Below are positions 1-8,858 of a stretch of DNA of 64,000 nucleotides, one piece after another. The position numbers and the translations under genes were made by a program. Source of the DNA: Bifidobacterium breve (GTDB lineage: Bacteria; Actinomycetota; Actinomycetes; Nanopelagicales; Nanopelagicaceae); NCBI GenBank assembly GCA_945869505.1, contig CAMBOZ010000001.1:5438-69437 (forward strand), given 5' to 3'. How positions within the stretch are numbered: position 1 is the first letter of the stretch; every line of letters begins with the position of its first letter. A model generated the notes under the pieces. It saw only the letters and a program-made list of their open reading frames with translations. It was not told the origin of the DNA and did not search any database.

Positions 1-637
1 GAACTTGAGTTTCTACGTGACGCGGTTTATCAAGATAGCGTTCAACAAAACATTCGCCGCGACCAAATCCAGCGATCGCTTCTCGAACTGCGGAGGCAAA
101 TAACTCAGGAATTTCCTCCATTGTGTGGGCAACCTTTAAGCCACGCCCGCCACCACCGAACGCTGCCTTGATCGCAACAGGTAATCCATGTTCTTTTGCA
201 AAAGCAGTGACTTCTTCATGTCCAGCAACTGGATCCTTTGTGCCTGCAACTAAAGGTGCGCCGGCTTTGGCGGCAATTCTGCGCGCAGAGACTTTATCGC
301 CGAGTGCGCTAATGGCTGCGGGAGGCGGCCCGATCCAGATTAATCCGGCATCGATAACCGCCTGCGCAAAATCTGCGCGCTCAGATAAGAATCCATAACC
401 TGGATGAATCGCGTCTGCACCAGAAGCTTTTGCTGCAGCAATAATCTTTGAAATATCTAAATAAGTTTGCGTAGCTGTTGTTCCATTTAACGAAAATGCA
501 AAGTCTGCGCTCTTAGTGTGAATTGCATCGCGATCTTCCTCAGAGTAAACAGCGACGCTTTCAATTCCGTGATCGCGACAGGCGCGGATAACTCGAACGG
601 CGATTTCACCGCGATTAGCGATTAATACACGTTTCAT
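1..637 (-). CDS. accA: Acyl-CoA carboxylase alpha subunit, biotin carboxylase N-terminal part (partial)
   Basis: Only the first ~212 residues are present; the gene runs off the left edge. The translation opens [15 protein letters not shown], the standard biotin carboxylase N-terminus, followed by HPGYGFLSE and the ATP-grasp glycine-rich loop FGGGGRGLK. In actinobacteria this subunit carboxylates biotin and usually also carries the biotin carrier domain, which would lie outside the window. The ATG at 635-637 overlaps the stop of maf (ATGA-type coupling), so it is the distal gene of the accD-accE-maf-accA transcript. These subunits supply malonyl-CoA and/or methylmalonyl-CoA; substrate preference cannot be read here. 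The same gene order is known from the Mycobacterium accD5-accE5-maf-accA3 region. Confidence 0.93.
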   Translation of the reverse strand, partial: MKRVLIANRGEIAVRVIRACRDHGIESVAVYSEEDRDAIHTKSADFAFSLNGTTATQTYLDISKIIAAAKASGADAIHPGYGFLSERADFAQAVIDAGLIWIGPPPAAISALGDKVSARRIAAKAGAPLVAGTKDPVAGHEEVTAFAKEHGLPVAIKAAFGGGGRGLKVAHTMEEIPELFASAVREAIAGFGRGECFVERYLDKPRHVETQV

Positions 638-1236
638 CGCATCTCCTTAACCTGTGGCCAAGAATAGCCAAGTTGAGACATTGCAGATCTTAAAAAGGGC
701 ATTGAGATACCAACAACATTGGTGTAATCGCCTTCAATGACTGGAATGAAAGGTGAACCAAATCCATCTAGGGTAAAACCGCCGGCAACGTGAAGCGGTT
801 CTTCGGATGCAATGTAATCATCAATTTCATCGCTGTTCATTTTTGAAAATGTCACCTTGGTGGTGACGCGATCGACAATTTCGCGACCTTGCTCGGTATC
901 AATCACGCAATGGCCTGTGTGCAGTAACCCACTTCTACCGCTAATGGCTAACGCACGCTCTCTTGCAATTTCTGGTGAACCCGGCTTACCAAAGGAGACT
1001 CCATCTACATCAAATGTTGAGTCACATCCAATAATGATTGCTGGAAAATCGATCTGCTCACGCACCGTGTGCGCTTTCGTCACCGCCAAAGCAATTACCA
1101 TATCGGCAGGAGTCATTGCATTGAAAAAATCTGTCTCCTCATCTACATGGCTTACTTTTACCAAAGGTGATAAACCTGCACCTTCGAGCAAACGAAGGCG
1201 TGAAGTTGATTGTGATGCTAGAACAATTCGCGGCAT
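634..1236 (-). CDS. maf: Maf family nucleotide pyrophosphatase
   Basis: A 200-residue protein matching the Maf/YhdE length. The N-terminal signature [16 protein letters not shown] corresponds to the family's ASxSPRRxxLL motif with a changed centre. The acidic DEE and the GCDS segment are further family marks. Maf proteins hydrolyse non-canonical or pyrimidine nucleoside triphosphates to monophosphates, in a housecleaning role. It sits between accE (its stop joins this start) and accA (overlap of 4 bases), exactly as in many actinobacteria. No function in carboxylation is implied by that position. Confidence 0.9.
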   Translation of the reverse strand: MPRIVLASQSTSRLRLLEGAGLSPLVKVSHVDEETDFFNAMTPADMVIALAVTKAHTVREQIDFPAIIIGCDSTFDVDGVSFGKPGSPEIARERALAISGRSGLLHTGHCVIDTEQGREIVDRVTTKVTFSKMNSDEIDDYIASEEPLHVAGGFTLDGFGSPFIPVIEGDYTNVVGISMPFLRSAMSQLGYSWPQVKEMR

Positions 1237-1421
1237 TAGTTGGTTTTTCTCCGTGCGCCAAATGTAATTTGATGGGGCAGAGGTTGGCGTAGTTGCGGTA
1301 AACCAAAGACGCTGCGTTTAATGACTGGAGTGAGGTCCTGCATCTCGTGGCTATTTAACGCAGCCTTAATTGCCAATAGTTCTTCTTCACTTGGATTTCC
1401 AGATGTAACAGTAAATTTCAT
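1236..1421 (-). CDS. accE: Acyl-CoA carboxylase epsilon subunit
   Basis: A 61-residue protein beginning [22 protein letters not shown], which matches the conserved beta-strand plus helix (xGxPxxEExAA) of AccE, a small actinobacterial subunit that stabilises the alpha-beta carboxylase complex. It overlaps the beta subunit stop by one base and joins maf directly, so it is translated within the same operon. The remaining ~30 residues are variable (proline- and arginine-containing), as in other family members. Identification rests on N-terminal motif plus position. Confidence 0.85.
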   Translation of the reverse strand: MKFTVTSGNPSEEELLAIKAALNSHEMQDLTPVIKRSVFGLPQLRQPLPHQITFGARRKTN

Positions 1422-2992
1422 TACAGCGGAATATTTCCGTGCTTACGCGCAGGCAATGTGTCGCGCTTGGTCTTTAAGGTGTGGAATGCCTTTGTGATGT
1501 AGGCACGTGATTGATGTGGCTCAATAACACTGTCGATCGTGCCACGTTCTGCCGCTGCGTATGGATTAGATAAAGTCTCGGTGTATTCGGCAACTAACTC
1601 TGCGCGCGCTTGATCGGGGTTCTTAGCTTCGGCGATTTCCTTGCGGTAAAGAATATTTACTGCACCTTGTGCACCCATTACTGCAATTTCAGCACTTGGC
1701 CAGGCAAAGTTAATATCACTTCCCAAATATTTTGATCCCATGACGATAAATGCGCCACCATAGGCTTTACGTGTTATCAAAGTAACCAGTGGCACAGATG
1801 CTTCGGCGTAGGCGTAAAGTAATTTAGCGCCACGGCGGATTATGCCGTTCCATTCCTGTTCTGTACCCGGCAAGAAGCCAGGTACATCCACCAATGTCAG
1901 AATTGGAATATTGAAAGCATCGCAGAAACGGAGAAAGCGAGCAGCTTTCTCGCTGGAGTTGATATCTAAAGTACCGGCCAGCTGGGACGGTTGATTTGCA
2001 ATAATTCCGATTGATTCACCTTCAATGCGCGCAAAACCAACAATAATATTTGGCGCATATAAAGCGTGCACTTCTAGAAATTCACCCTCATCAACCAGGG
2101 TAGTAATCAAAGTCTTCATGTCATATGGCTGGTTAGGACTATCTGGGATTAACTCATTCAGAGCGGTATCTGCGGCGCTCTCATCCAAATTCTGCGTTGG
2201 TGGAAGATGTGGTGAGCCGTCCATATTATTTGAGGGGAGATAAGAAAGTAACGCCTTTACGTAATCAATTGCATCTGCTTCGCTATCAGCTAAGTAGTGT
2301 GCATTTCCAGAGCGAGTATTGTGAGTAAGCGCTCCACCTAATTCTTCCATTCCAACATCTTCGCCAGTAACTGTCTTAATGACATCTGGTCCAGTAATAA
2401 ACATGTGTGATGTTTCATTAACCATCACCGTAAAATCGGTAAGCGCAGGTGAATACGCTGAACCTCCTGCGCATGGGCCGAGGATTAGAGATATCTGCGG
2501 AATTACACCTGATGAGCGAGTATTAAGTCGGAAAATTTTGCCGTAACCATTTAACGATGCAACACCTTCTTGAATACGAGCTCCACCTGAATCATTTATT
2601 CCAATTAATGGAATTCCGCTCTTGAGCGCAAATTCGGCGATCTTTACAATCTTTTCAGCGTGAACTTCTCCAAGACTTCCACCCATAACTGTGAAATCTT
2701 GAGAGTAGAGCGCAATCGGACGCCCATCGACGGTGGCGGTACCAATTACTACTCCGTCACCGTAGGGACGACTCTTTTCCATCCCGAACTGTGTCGAACG
2801 ATGGCGAGCGAACTCATCAATTTCAGTAAAAGAGTCGGCATCTACCAACAGGTCGATTCGTTCGCGTGCGGTCAATTTACCTTTGGCATGTTGCTTCTCT
2901 ACCGCGCGGGCGGAACCACCGTGAATTGCCTCTTCAACACGAAGACGAAGATCTTCAATTTTTCCTGAAGTTGTATGCAGATCTGGGTTCAT
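1421..2992 (-). CDS. accD: Acyl-CoA carboxylase beta subunit (carboxyltransferase)
   Basis: A 523-residue carboxyltransferase of normal length. Visible family marks are the N-terminal [15 protein letters not shown], the oxyanion-stabilising segments [12 protein letters not shown] and [15 protein letters not shown], and the C-domain DVPGFLPG and KAYGGAF. It transfers the carboxyl group from biotin to acetyl- or propionyl-CoA; the AccD5/PccB-like sequence suggests propionyl-CoA or mixed specificity, which is inference. It heads the accD-accE-maf-accA operon. The ATG is preceded by TACCGT with a 6-base gap, an arrangement for a leaderless mRNA; no Shine-Dalgarno sequence is visible. Confidence 0.95.
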   Translation of the reverse strand: MNPDLHTTSGKIEDLRLRVEEAIHGGSARAVEKQHAKGKLTARERIDLLVDADSFTEIDEFARHRSTQFGMEKSRPYGDGVVIGTATVDGRPIALYSQDFTVMGGSLGEVHAEKIVKIAEFALKSGIPLIGINDSGGARIQEGVASLNGYGKIFRLNTRSSGVIPQISLILGPCAGGSAYSPALTDFTVMVNETSHMFITGPDVIKTVTGEDVGMEELGGALTHNTRSGNAHYLADSEADAIDYVKALLSYLPSNNMDGSPHLPPTQNLDESAADTALNELIPDSPNQPYDMKTLITTLVDEGEFLEVHALYAPNIIVGFARIEGESIGIIANQPSQLAGTLDINSSEKAARFLRFCDAFNIPILTLVDVPGFLPGTEQEWNGIIRRGAKLLYAYAEASVPLVTLITRKAYGGAFIVMGSKYLGSDINFAWPSAEIAVMGAQGAVNILYRKEIAEAKNPDQARAELVAEYTETLSNPYAAAERGTIDSVIEPHQSRAYITKAFHTLKTKRDTLPARKHGNIPL

Positions 2993-2997
2993 GGCTC

Positions 2998-3004
2998 TAC
3001 GGTA
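2998..3004. promoter_or_regulatory. Self-complementary -10 element shared by accD and birA
   Basis: The heptamer TACGGTA reads TACGGT on the plus strand (2998-3003) and TACCGT on the minus strand (3004-2999). Both fit the actinobacterial -10 form TANNNT. On the plus strand it is followed after 7 bases by GTG at 3011 (birA), on the minus strand after 6 bases by ATG at 2992 (accD). The intergenic space is only 18 bases, so one symmetrical element could fire in both directions to give two leaderless mRNAs. No strong -35 hexamers were identified. Confidence 0.6.
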
Positions 3005-3010
3005 CTAGGC

Positions 3011-3775
3011 GTGGGTACATCAGCGCCAAGAGCGCCACTAGATACTGCGGCAATCGCATCTCTAACTTCGCAATACTGGCGAGTAAGCGTGGCTGATCTC
3101 ACTACATCTACTCAAGAAGATCTCGCGGAGTTGGTGAAATCTAATACAGCAAAAACCGGCGAAGTTATTGCTACAAATTTCCAAACGGCAGGACGCGGCA
3201 GATTAGATCGCACTTTTGAAGCAGCACCAGGTAGCGCGCTCTTATTTTCTTTTTTCATAAAGCCAAAACGAGCACGCAGTGATTGGGGATTCATTACTCA
3301 TCTTGCGGCGCTGAGTATGCAGGAAGTTATCTCACAAGATAATCCATCACAAGTGAAGCTCAAGTGGCCAAATGATATTTTAATTGAAGAGAAGAAAGTC
3401 GCCGGCATATTGGCACAAGCCACAGACGATGGAGTAATTATCGGGATTGGAGTTAATGTCGCCATGACCGATGAAGAACTACCAGTGGATACCGCGACTT
3501 CATTAGCAATTACAGGTTCCAATAAATTAGATCGTAATTTAATACTTGGAGAGTTTTTAAATCGCTTCGAAGTTAATTTCAATGCCTGGGAGAGCGGTAT
3601 AGATTTTCTTGATAAGTACAGCGCAGTCTGTGCAACTCTTGGGCGCCAAGTGCGGGTCGAGGTGAGCGGGCGGGAAAATCGCACGGGAAAGGCGCTGACT
3701 ATAAATAGAATTGGCGCCCTAGTGCTCGATGATGGCTTTGAAGTTAACGTGGGAGATGTAGTTCATCTACGATAG
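3011..3775 (+). CDS. birA: Biotin--[acetyl-CoA carboxylase] ligase
   Basis: Class I biotin protein ligase without an N-terminal DNA-binding domain. The biotin-binding loop GRGRLDRTF, KLKWPNDI and KVAGILAQ are visible, with a short C-terminal SH3-like domain. It biotinylates the carrier domain of the carboxylase encoded divergently, so the two sides of this locus form one functional unit. A GTG start at 3011 (254 residues) is chosen over the in-frame ATG at 2975. The ATG lies inside the accD coding start, whereas 3011 has TACGGT 7 bases upstream and gives the expected N-terminal length. Without a regulatory domain it should not act as a biotin repressor. Confidence 0.88.
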   Translation: MGTSAPRAPLDTAAIASLTSQYWRVSVADLTTSTQEDLAELVKSNTAKTGEVIATNFQTAGRGRLDRTFEAAPGSALLFSFFIKPKRARSDWGFITHLAALSMQEVISQDNPSQVKLKWPNDILIEEKKVAGILAQATDDGVIIGIGVNVAMTDEELPVDTATSLAITGSNKLDRNLILGEFLNRFEVNFNAWESGIDFLDKYSAVCATLGRQVRVEVSGRENRTGKALTINRIGALVLDDGFEVNVGDVVHLR

Positions 3776-3779
3776 CGAA

Positions 3780-4892
3780 GTGAATAAGCGCTTTCCAACC
3801 GTCGGAATAATCGGCGCTGGGCAATTAGCACGGATGACTGTCGCTCCTGCGACGGCGCTAGGTGTCAATCTTTTGCTATTTGCACAAGACGAGCAAGATA
3901 GTGCAGCACAGATTGCACCTCATGTTGTTGGTGATTACCGCGATCTTTCACAGTTGTTGGAATTTGCAAAGAAGTGCGATCTCGTAACTTTTGAACATGA
4001 ACTAGTACCGCTGCCTGTGATTAAAGGGTTGGAAGCTGCCGGCGTAAAGGTATTTCCTACCTCACAATCTTTTCAGTACTCACAAGATAAAGCGCTTATG
4101 CGCGAAAAGTTATCTGGATACCAAGCTCCTAAATGGCGCGTCATCTCGGATGAAGGCCAAGCGCTTGAATTTCCATTAATAGCCAAGCGAATCTCTGGTG
4201 GATATGACGGACGGGGTGTCTGGAAGATAAGTAATTTAGATGACCTCGGAGAATTGCTAATTGAACATCCCCAACTTTTGATCGAAGAGTTAATTGAATT
4301 TGATAGTGAGATCGCAGTGATGGTTGCCCGATCCGAACACGGTCAGGCAACTTCTTGGGCACCGACACAGACGGTTCAATCAGATGGGATTTGTACTTTA
4401 ACAATCACTCCCGCACAGGTGATTTCATCATCAGTTGCAGAACAAGCGCAGCACTTAGCGCTTTCAATTGCAGAAGAAATCTCTCTAGTTGGAGTCATGG
4501 CAGTTGAAATGTTTGTTAAGGGTGATCAACTTTATATAAATGAGTTAGCGATGCGTCCACATAATTCTGGACATTGGACAATTGAAGGTTCCCGAACCAG
4601 CCAATTCGAACAACATTTACGAGCTATTTTAGATCTACCTCTTGGAGATCCTTCTATGACTGCACCTTTTGCAGTTATGGGAAATATCTTGGGTGGAGAA
4701 AAATCAGATATGTATCGGCCATATCTGCACCTGATGGCCCGCAATCCCGAGTTAAAGTTTCATCAATATAAGAAAGAAGTGCGGAAAGGGCGCAAGATTG
4801 GCCATGTCACCGTGATTGGTAAAAACCTTCTAGACTTGACTGGGATAGCCGAACACGCACGCGACTATATGAGCGGAGAGATTGATGAGTGA
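3780..4892 (+). CDS. purK: N5-carboxyaminoimidazole ribonucleotide synthase
   Basis: 370 residues, ATP-grasp fold. The start GTG is followed by [17 protein letters not shown], the PurK N-terminal Rossmann motif. [11 protein letters not shown] is the ATP-grasp loop and [14 protein letters not shown] the C-terminal metal/substrate signature. It converts AIR, bicarbonate and ATP to N5-CAIR in de novo purine synthesis. It lies 4 bases after birA and overlaps purE, so the three genes probably share a transcript. Confidence 0.94.
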   Translation: MNKRFPTVGIIGAGQLARMTVAPATALGVNLLLFAQDEQDSAAQIAPHVVGDYRDLSQLLEFAKKCDLVTFEHELVPLPVIKGLEAAGVKVFPTSQSFQYSQDKALMREKLSGYQAPKWRVISDEGQALEFPLIAKRISGGYDGRGVWKISNLDDLGELLIEHPQLLIEELIEFDSEIAVMVARSEHGQATSWAPTQTVQSDGICTLTITPAQVISSSVAEQAQHLALSIAEEISLVGVMAVEMFVKGDQLYINELAMRPHNSGHWTIEGSRTSQFEQHLRAILDLPLGDPSMTAPFAVMGNILGGEKSDMYRPYLHLMARNPELKFHQYKKEVRKGRKIGHVTVIGKNLLDLTGIAEHARDYMSGEIDE

Positions 4893-5391
4893 TGTAGCAA
4901 TCATCATGGGATCGGATTCTGATTGGCCAGTAATGGAAGAAGCCGCAAAAATTCTCGACTCATTTGGAATTACTTACACTGCCGAAGTCTTATCAGCTCA
5001 CCGCATGCCACTTGAGATGGTTGCATTTTCACAAGAAGCAAAAGCAAAAGGGTTTAAGGTAATAATTGCCGGGGCTGGCGGCGCTGCACATCTGCCCGGA
5101 ATGGTTGCTTCTCTCACCACCTTGCCAGTAATTGGGGTTCCAGTGGCACTGAAAAATCTTGATGGGATGGATTCACTTCTCTCAATTGTTCAGATGCCAG
5201 CCGGAATTCCGGTAGCAACTGTCGGAGTCGGTAACGCTAAAAATGCTGGGATCTTGGCGGCACGAATTCTTGGAGTATCAGATAGTGCAATTTCAGCGAA
5301 AGTTAGCGATGCGCTAGTTGCAATTAATGCTGAAGCAAAGGAAAAGGGCGCTAATTTAAGCGCCCGACGTAACCAAAAAACCGGATTTTAA
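4885..5391 (+). CDS. purE: N5-carboxyaminoimidazole ribonucleotide mutase
   Basis: 168 residues from ATG 4885, which overlaps the purK stop; a TTG one codon upstream is the alternative. Class I PurE marks are [11 protein letters not shown], the catalytic SAHRMP (His39) and [12 protein letters not shown]. It rearranges N5-CAIR to CAIR, the step after PurK. The 3' end of the reading frame contains a GC-rich hairpin that appears to act as terminator for the convergent gene. Confidence 0.94.
   Translation: MSDVAIIMGSDSDWPVMEEAAKILDSFGITYTAEVLSAHRMPLEMVAFSQEAKAKGFKVIIAGAGGAAHLPGMVASLTTLPVIGVPVALKNLDGMDSLLSIVQMPAGIPVATVGVGNAKNAGILAARILGVSDSAISAKVSDALVAINAEAKEKGANLSARRNQKTGF
5346..5365 (-). terminator. 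Intrinsic terminator of ugd inside the purE 3' end
   Basis: Perfect 7-base arms GGGCGCT (5346-5352) and AGCGCCC (5359-5365) enclose a 6-base loop. On the minus strand the hairpin is followed by TTTTCCTTT, as expected for a Rho-independent terminator of ugd, which ends at 5396. On the plus strand no U-tract follows. The element lies within purE codons. Confidence 0.55.
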
Positions 5392-5395
5392 TTCG

Positions 5396-6700
5396 CTAAT
5401 CAGTGCGGCCAAGCGCGTGTACGCGCCAACCAGCGGCACGCCACTTCTCTCGATCCAGCGCATTGCGACCATCAATTAAGAACTTAGATTTAACTAATTG
5501 ACCAATCACCGAAGGATCAAGCTCGCGGTATTCCTTCCATTCAGTTAAATGGAGAATGGCATCAGCACCCTTTACGCAATCTGTAACTCTCTCGGCATAA
5601 TCCAAGTGAGGGAATCGTTTACGTGCCGGTTCAATTCCTTTTGGATCGTGAACCACAATTGTTGCGCCAGCAGCCTGAAGCTGGGCGGCGATATCCAGTG
5701 CAGGGGAGTCGCGCACATCATCGCTATCTGGCTTAAAGGTAGCGCCGAGTATTGCAATTTTATACTGCGTTAAATCTTCTGAAAGATCGGCGCGAACTAC
5801 ATCTATTACCCGCTGGCGTGCTCGCAGATTAATCGCATCGATTTCGCGTAGGAATTCCAGGGCTTGATCAGCGCCAAGTTCTTCGGCACGGGCCATAAAT
5901 GCTCGAATATCTTTCGGTAGGCAGCCACCACCAAAACCAATACCGGCCTGGAGGAATCGACTACCAATGCGCGGATCGTAACCAATAGCTTTTGCTAACA
6001 CTGTTACATCACCACCTGCCGCTTCACAAACTTCAGCCATAGCATTTATGAAAGAAATTTTGGTTGCTAGGAAAGAGTTTGCAGCGACTTTTACAAGTTC
6101 TGCAGTCGGTAGATCTGCTCGTATCCAAGGTGTACCGAGATCAATAATCGGTTTATAAACCTCTTTCAAGAGATCTTCTGCGCGATCATTAACAACGCCT
6201 ACTACTAAACGATTTGGAGTTAAAGTATCTTCGACCGCGAAACCCTCTCGCAAGAATTCGGGATTCCAAGCTAAATCCGCTTGCGGTGCGGATGTCGCCA
6301 GAATCTCACGCAGCGCTTGAGCCGTACCTACGGGAACGGTTGATTTACCTACAACTAGCGCTCCATCCTTTAGATGTGGCGCAATTGCAGCGATTGCTGA
6401 TTTTACAAATGTTAAATCGGCAGCCAAGCCATCTTTGCTTTGCGGAGTACCCACACAGATAAAGTGAATATCTGCATCGGAAGCAGCTGAAAAATCGGTG
6501 GTAAATCGCAAGCGCCCTGTTTTAATCTCCGTGGCCAATAACTTATCTAGACCTGGTTCGTAAAAGGGAAGTTCCCCGCTAGAAAGTAGCTCAACTTTGC
6601 TCTGATCAGTATCAATTCCGACTACTTCATACCCAAGGGATGACATGCAAGCTGCGTGGGTTGCACCCAGGTAACCGCAACCAATTACCGAGAGCTTCAT
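5396..6700 (-). CDS. ugd: UDP-glucose 6-dehydrogenase family protein
   Basis: 434 residues from the ATG at 6698-6700, which directly begins MKLSVIGCGYLGATHA, the NAD-binding motif. An in-frame upstream ATG at 6742 would add 14 non-conserved residues and overlap the neighbouring gene, so it is not used. The catalytic cysteine lies in GFGGGCLPKD (about residue 260) and the C-terminal UDP-binding domain is complete. It oxidises UDP-glucose (or a related nucleotide sugar) to the uronic acid for surface polysaccharide, in line with the LCP protein and glycosyltransferase beside it. The family also contains GDP-mannose and UDP-ManNAc dehydrogenases. Confidence 0.88.
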   Translation of the reverse strand: MKLSVIGCGYLGATHAACMSSLGYEVVGIDTDQSKVELLSSGELPFYEPGLDKLLATEIKTGRLRFTTDFSAASDADIHFICVGTPQSKDGLAADLTFVKSAIAAIAPHLKDGALVVGKSTVPVGTAQALREILATSAPQADLAWNPEFLREGFAVEDTLTPNRLVVGVVNDRAEDLLKEVYKPIIDLGTPWIRADLPTAELVKVAANSFLATKISFINAMAEVCEAAGGDVTVLAKAIGYDPRIGSRFLQAGIGFGGGCLPKDIRAFMARAEELGADQALEFLREIDAINLRARQRVIDVVRADLSEDLTQYKIAILGATFKPDSDDVRDSPALDIAAQLQAAGATIVVHDPKGIEPARKRFPHLDYAERVTDCVKGADAILHLTEWKEYRELDPSVIGQLVKSKFLIDGRNALDREKWRAAGWRVHALGRTD

Positions 6701-6723
6701 AGTCTTAGAGTCTAAGGCAAGTT

Positions 6724-7836
6724 CTATTTGATTTCGCCGCACGGATTTTCAGCCGCAGTGCGAGTCTTGAATTTATCAACAATTACAGGCTTAGCAGAGG
6801 CAGTACTGCTGGCAGATGGCGAAGGCTTTACTTCATCAACCAGCGAGGCATCATTGCGAATGCGAGTCCATAAATCCGCACTCAGCGTTTCATCCCAGAC
6901 GACAACTGAACCGACGCCATTAACTCGGCCATTGGGATTAGAAAGGGGAACGGTGAGCGTTCGAACATTTCCAGATGAGAGCCCGCGCATTTGTTTAGCT
7001 AGGTTTAATAAATCTTCTTTACTTAAGTTCTCATCCATCTTGATTGTTGAGATTGCTGCATTCATAAAGTTAACAATCTTTACCGGATTCAACAGAACGC
7101 CAGTACTCGTTGCCTTATTTAAGACAGAACTCATAAACTCTTGCTGTCTTTGCATGCGGCCAATATCTCCACGACCATCAAAATCACGAGTGCGCACATA
7201 TTTCAGCGCTTCAATTCCGTTAAGCGTATGTGTTCCCGCACTTAGAACAAGATGACTTTTTGGGTCATCAATATCTACTTTTGTACAGACTTCAACTCCA
7301 CCCAGCGCATTAACAATTCCAGCAAATCCTGCAAAACTAACTTCAATGTAATGATCAATCTTTAAATTGGTTTCGGACTCGATAGTTTCAATAAGTAAAG
7401 GGGCGCCACCAAAGGAAAATGCGGCATTTAATTTATTTTGTCGCGCGGGTATCAGATTTTCGCCACTGGAACTTTTGTGAGCCGGGATAGTAACCAGTGA
7501 GTCGCGCGGAAATGAAACTAAAAATGCTTTATCTCTATCTTTGCTGATGTGAACAAGCAGCATTGTGTCAGATCGCCCACCAGCTGCAGTAGCTGTGCTT
7601 CCAACCTTCAACTCTTTCAGTTCTTCTTTGGTTAACCCTTCACGCGTGTCTGATCCAACTATCAGATAGTTAAGAGCCTTTGAGATTTTCTCAGGTCTAT
7701 CTTCAAGTCCAGCGAAAACACTTATTCGAGCGATTTTTCCGCTGATATGACCAAGTCCAAGCCATGACACAGATGCGAGAACGACAACACCCACAGAGAG
7801 TGATGTAATAATCCGTATCGCGCGCGTCGATTTCAC
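6724..7836 (-). CDS. LytR-CpsA-Psr (LCP) family cell-wall glycopolymer ligase
   Basis: 370 residues with one N-terminal membrane anchor (about residues 8-30) and an extracellular LCP domain: LIVGSDTREG, GGRSDTMLLVH, SFPRDSLVTIP, and the KYVRTRDFDGRGDIGR block with the arginines that bind the polyprenyl pyrophosphate lipid. LCP proteins attach wall teichoic acid-like or arabinogalactan-like polymers to peptidoglycan. The start is GTG at 7836, preceded by TAGAGT with a 6-base gap (leaderless form). The C-terminal ~40 residues are Ser/Ala/Pro/Lys-rich and end in a single Cys-containing tail. It lies upstream of ugd on the same strand. Confidence 0.9.
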   Translation of the reverse strand: MKSTRAIRIITSLSVGVVVLASVSWLGLGHISGKIARISVFAGLEDRPEKISKALNYLIVGSDTREGLTKEELKELKVGSTATAAGGRSDTMLLVHISKDRDKAFLVSFPRDSLVTIPAHKSSSGENLIPARQNKLNAAFSFGGAPLLIETIESETNLKIDHYIEVSFAGFAGIVNALGGVEVCTKVDIDDPKSHLVLSAGTHTLNGIEALKYVRTRDFDGRGDIGRMQRQQEFMSSVLNKATSTGVLLNPVKIVNFMNAAISTIKMDENLSKEDLLNLAKQMRGLSSGNVRTLTVPLSNPNGRVNGVGSVVVWDETLSADLWTRIRNDASLVDEVKPSPSASSTASAKPVIVDKFKTRTAAENPCGEIK

Positions 7837-7872
7837 ATGCGAACTCTACTTGGGCGATAGCGTGGAGGGGTT

Positions 7873-8856
7873 ATGACGACATCATTGGGCGAGTTATCTG
7901 TCTCACCAGCAATTAGCGTCATCCTTCCAGTCTTAAATGAAGAGCCACATTTAGCTGAATCTGTGGATGCAATCCTTTCTCAGAATTACTTAGGTTCCTT
8001 CGAAATTATTCTTGCCCTTGGTCCATCACGTGATCAGACCAACGCAATTGCAGAAAAATTAGCTGCGCGTGATAGCCGAATTAAACTAGTAATGAACCCA
8101 ACTGGAAAAACGGCAGCGGGCCTAAATCTGGCGATAGCAGCATCGCAAAATCCGGTAATTGTCCGAGTAGATGGCCATGCAAAAATCCCGAATGACTATC
8201 TCACTCTTGCGGTTTCAGTATTGCGCGAATCCGGTGCAGTTAACGTTGGTGGAGTAATGGCGGCAGAAGGCGTTACAAAATTTGAAATTGCAGTCTCTCG
8301 TGCGATGCGTAGCCCACTTGGCGTAGGTTCTTCACGTTTTCACACCGGCGGTAAAGCTGGGGAGGTAGATACTGTTTACCTTGGAGCATTTCTCCGAGAA
8401 GCGATAAACGCTGTTGGTGGATTCGATGAGCGATATACCCGAGCCCAAGATTGGGAGTTAAACCACCGACTTCGCAAAAGTGGCGGAAAGATTTACTTCG
8501 ATCCAAGACTTCAAGTTACTTACAGACCGCGACCTAATTTAATTAGACTGGCAAAACAGTATTTTCAATATGGGCGTTGGCGCAGAGTAGTTTCCAGAAG
8601 CCATCCCGGAACTGTAAATTTGCGTTACCTAGCGCCACCACTAACGCTCGCAGGAACGCTCACTTTTCTTATTCTTGGTTTATTACTTCACCCAATCTTC
8701 TTCCTGCCTGCAGCTGTCTATGGATTATTTATCGTTATCTCATCGATTTTGATTGCGAAATCCCTCCGCGAATTTTTTTCACTGCTCGCAATTATTCCTA
8801 CGATGCACTTTGCATGGGGTGCAGGTTTCATAACCTCAACAAAAGTGTTGCGCTAA
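7873..8856 (+). CDS. Family 2 glycosyltransferase, ExoA-like
   Basis: 327 residues. The GT-A domain starts at ISVILPVLNEEPHLAESVDAIL; RVDGHAKIP holds the metal-binding DxH-type motif and AQDWELNHRLRKSGG the acceptor region. Two or three C-terminal membrane segments (about residues 255-325) anchor it. This resembles succinoglycan-type ExoA enzymes that extend lipid-linked exopolysaccharide repeats. The start ATG has GGAGGGG just upstream. The 36-base gap to the divergent LCP gene also holds TAGCGT, so the promoter lies there. Confidence 0.82.
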   Translation: MTTSLGELSVSPAISVILPVLNEEPHLAESVDAILSQNYLGSFEIILALGPSRDQTNAIAEKLAARDSRIKLVMNPTGKTAAGLNLAIAASQNPVIVRVDGHAKIPNDYLTLAVSVLRESGAVNVGGVMAAEGVTKFEIAVSRAMRSPLGVGSSRFHTGGKAGEVDTVYLGAFLREAINAVGGFDERYTRAQDWELNHRLRKSGGKIYFDPRLQVTYRPRPNLIRLAKQYFQYGRWRRVVSRSHPGTVNLRYLAPPLTLAGTLTFLILGLLLHPIFFLPAAVYGLFIVISSILIAKSLREFFSLLAIIPTMHFAWGAGFITSTKVLR

Positions 8857-8858
8857 AA

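Noticed and set aside
6701..6742. Upstream ATG for ugd adding 14 residues
   Set aside because: Overlaps the LCP gene and precedes the conserved NAD-binding N-terminus that begins at ATG 6700.
6728..7255. 175-residue open frame on the plus strand
   Set aside because: Antisense to the LCP gene with Thr/Ser/Leu-rich shadow composition.
8577..8858. N-terminal extension of the SpoIID/LytB reading frame
   Set aside because: Lies wholly inside the glycosyltransferase gene in another frame; GTG 8859 gives a proper signal peptide right after the upstream stop.
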